Source: an uncultured Muribaculaceae bacterium (GTDB lineage: Bacteria; Bacteroidota; Bacteroidia; Bacteroidales; Muribaculaceae). From it: 25,197 nt of DNA. Location: NCBI GenBank assembly GCA_910584185.1, contig CAJTYC010000031.1, forward strand, positions 1 to 25,197, read 5' to 3'. The translations under genes were made by a program, and so were the position numbers. Shown here piece by piece: positions 23,938-25,197 of the stretch; position 1 is the stretch's first letter; each line of letters starts with the position of its first letter. A model generated the notes under the pieces. It saw only the letters and a list, made by a program, of their open reading frames with translations. It ran no database searches and had not been told where the DNA came from.

Positions 23938-23962
23938 TCGTATGGATGGGTTGTGTAATTGC

Positions 23963-24904
23963 TTAGCGGATCACCTTAGTAGCTTTGCCGTCCTTCACTA
24001 CGATGTAGAGACCGTTAGCGGGCTCAGACACGCGTACACCCTGGAGAGTGTAGTAAGCTGCGGGAGCGTTGTTGTCAACAGTGATTTCGTTAACAGCTGC
24101 GAAGGGGTTCTCAGCGTCTGCTTCGTTGCTCATGTAAAGCATCTTTTCAGCGAGGTTGAAGTATGCAACACCGTAGAACTCTTCACCGAGAGTGAGGTTT
24201 TGGCTGTTGTTGTATACGAGAACGAGGCTCTCTTCGAGGGGGAAGAAGTCGTAGTTGACTATATTACCTTCTTCATCAACTTTCTGAGGCATACCGAAGT
24301 TGATTGAACCCCAGTTTGCGTCAGCAATTTTGAAATTAGAATTCGCTGCGATAGATTGTTCTGCTCCGCACTCAAACTTGTAGATAAGATTCTTCTCGTC
24401 GATGAGTTTGAATTCCCAATCTGTGATTTCATCCCAGTTATTCATATCACCGCGGAAGAATACGCGGAAGTTTCCGTCGGGGTTGGGGCCTGAGGGTGTG
24501 AGCTGAACTGTTGTGAGGTCTCCTGAAACAGTTACTGTGTAGTTAGAAACGTAGGGGCAAGCGATGTTGCCATTAAAACCTTTGGTAATTTCTTTCACCA
24601 CATCAGTCTTGAAGCCGTAGTCGCAACCGTATGCGTTTGCGTTAAAATTGTCCCAATCGTCAATCATGGTAGGATTACCTTCATCATCTTGACCGGGCTG
24701 TGCGAGAGACACGGTAGACATCTTGAAAGCGCTGAGAGCTTCGATTTGGAAAACGTAGTTGTCACCTGTTTTCTCAAAAACTTTCTGGTCTGCACCAACG
24801 AAGTGGTTTTCGCCACCCCAATTGCCTACAACGTAGAGTTTGTCCTGAGCAGTTGCTGACATAGCGATAGCTGCAGCGGCTGCGAGCACGTAAAATTTCT
24901 TCAT
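23963..24904 (-). CDS. Secreted SusE/F-like glycan-binding protein with T9SS-type tail
   Basis: A 313-residue protein with a signal peptide (MKKFYVLAAAAAIAMSATAQ) and no lipobox. Two beta-sandwich segments begin LYVVGNWGGENHFVG (about 23) and FRVFFRGDMNNWDEI (about 147), the turn typical of SusE/SusF-type starch-binding and other carbohydrate-binding modules. The C-terminus (AAYYTLQGVRVSEPANGLYI, ending KATKVIR) is a short T9SS sorting-like tail common in Muribaculaceae and Prevotella. It is therefore probably exported to the cell surface or medium, where it may bind glycan; binding is inferred from fold resemblance only. It is a single gene with a consensus promoter about 140 nt upstream and a strong terminator. 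Confidence 0.78.
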   Translation of the reverse strand: MKKFYVLAAAAAIAMSATAQDKLYVVGNWGGENHFVGADQKVFEKTGDNYVFQIEALSAFKMSTVSLAQPGQDDEGNPTMIDDWDNFNANAYGCDYGFKTDVVKEITKGFNGNIACPYVSNYTVTVSGDLTTVQLTPSGPNPDGNFRVFFRGDMNNWDEITDWEFKLIDEKNLIYKFECGAEQSIAANSNFKIADANWGSINFGMPQKVDEEGNIVNYDFFPLEESLVLVYNNSQNLTLGEEFYGVAYFNLAEKMLYMSNEADAENPFAAVNEITVDNNAPAAYYTLQGVRVSEPANGLYIVVKDGKATKVIR

Positions 24905-25046
24905 AATTGAATTTTTTTTAGATTTTGGTTAATATATAGAAATTTTTTTGGCTAACTTTGAGTGATTCCGGTATAAGTATGGTCTTAATGCAGGTTTTTA
25001 GTTCTTTTGAATTTAAGCTTTAAGTTCTCATGGCCGAAACACGTGG

Positions 25047-25078
25047 CAAATTTAAACATAATTTTTTAATCTTGCAAA
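25047..25078 (-). promoter_or_regulatory. Bacteroidota sigma-A promoter of the T9SS-tail gene
   Basis: On the minus strand TTTG (25075-25078) is followed after 20 nt by TAAATTTG (25047-25054), an exact consensus. The predicted start near 25040 gives a leader of about 135 nt, much longer than for the other genes here. The leader is AT-rich with no clear hairpin. Confidence 0.78.
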
Positions 25079-25133
25079 AAAAAAATTAAAATTAACAAAA
25101 AAATATTTGTGTCAATTGGTTTTTTACTGATAT

Positions 25134-25197
25134 ACGTCGGCGGCGCCTCCTCTTCCCCAGTGCGCGAGGCGGCGTAGTCTGACGTTGCTTGCGCACT
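25134..25197 (+). repeat. Composite 3'-end repeat, copy E (cut by the window end)
   Basis: ACGTCGGCGGCGCCTCC (25134-25150), then CCCCAGT, then an inverted repeat AGTGCGC (25159-25165)/GCGCACT (25191-25197). It matches copies A-D in order and spacing, but the arms have a different sequence that still pairs. The heptamer array and the gene it would follow lie beyond the window. Confidence 0.7.

Overview
The window comes from a member of the Bacteroidota, order Bacteroidales, and most resembles a Muribaculaceae-type gut bacterium; the family is an inference. The evidence is Bacteroidota promoters (TTTG, 19-20 nt, TAnnTTTG) upstream of several genes, A-rich start regions without clear Shine-Dalgarno sequences, a DUF6377 regulator, DUF5723-type barrel sequence, type IX secretion (T9SS)-like C-terminal tails, secreted glycan hydrolases and an ATP-type PEP carboxykinase. 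No rRNA, tRNA, CRISPR array, transposase or phage module was seen.

Layout. 1-4133: a secreted GH31 alpha-glucosidase-type enzyme with three N-terminal starch-binding-like modules, its promoter and its terminator. 4162-5432: a short palindrome and a class I aminotransferase. 5433-9676: a promoter, then a TPR protein coupled through an ATGA overlap to an outer-membrane barrel protein, followed by a 9-bp tandem array. 9721-11824: small genes (an unknown protein, a MazG-like pyrophosphohydrolase, a lone TonB C-terminal domain protein, a low-molecular-weight tyrosine phosphatase) separated by three copies of a composite repeat. 12011-16207 (minus strand): a secreted GH3 beta-glucosidase and a membrane TPR/DUF6377 regulator. 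16396-18846 (minus): a DUF805 membrane protein and a frameshifted lipoprotein/DUF5723 locus. 19029-20653 (minus): a two-gene unit of an MptE-like (DUF115) protein and a degenerate SDR. 20768-22000 (plus): an unknown 410-residue protein. 22099-24904 (minus): pckA and a secreted protein with a T9SS-like tail.

The genes form several independent units rather than one system. GH31, GH3, the DUF6377 regulator and the secreted tail protein fit a saccharolytic lifestyle, and PckA fits succinate-producing fermentation with CO2 fixation.

The most unusual content lies between the genes. Five copies (A-E) of a roughly 65-100 bp composite element share a GC-rich motif; three of them are identical over 20 nt. 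The four complete copies lie just downstream of a gene and run, in that gene's sense direction, as a heptamer AT-rich array, then usually a stem-loop, then a conserved ACTGGGG...GGCGACGACAA-like end. The array starts at or inside the stop codon in three of these. Separately, two 9-bp tandem arrays, an 18-bp heptamer inverted repeat and a 25-bp perfect hairpin also touch stop codons. In total seven genes end inside or against a repeat, which suggests repeat elements that colonise or reshape gene 3' ends.
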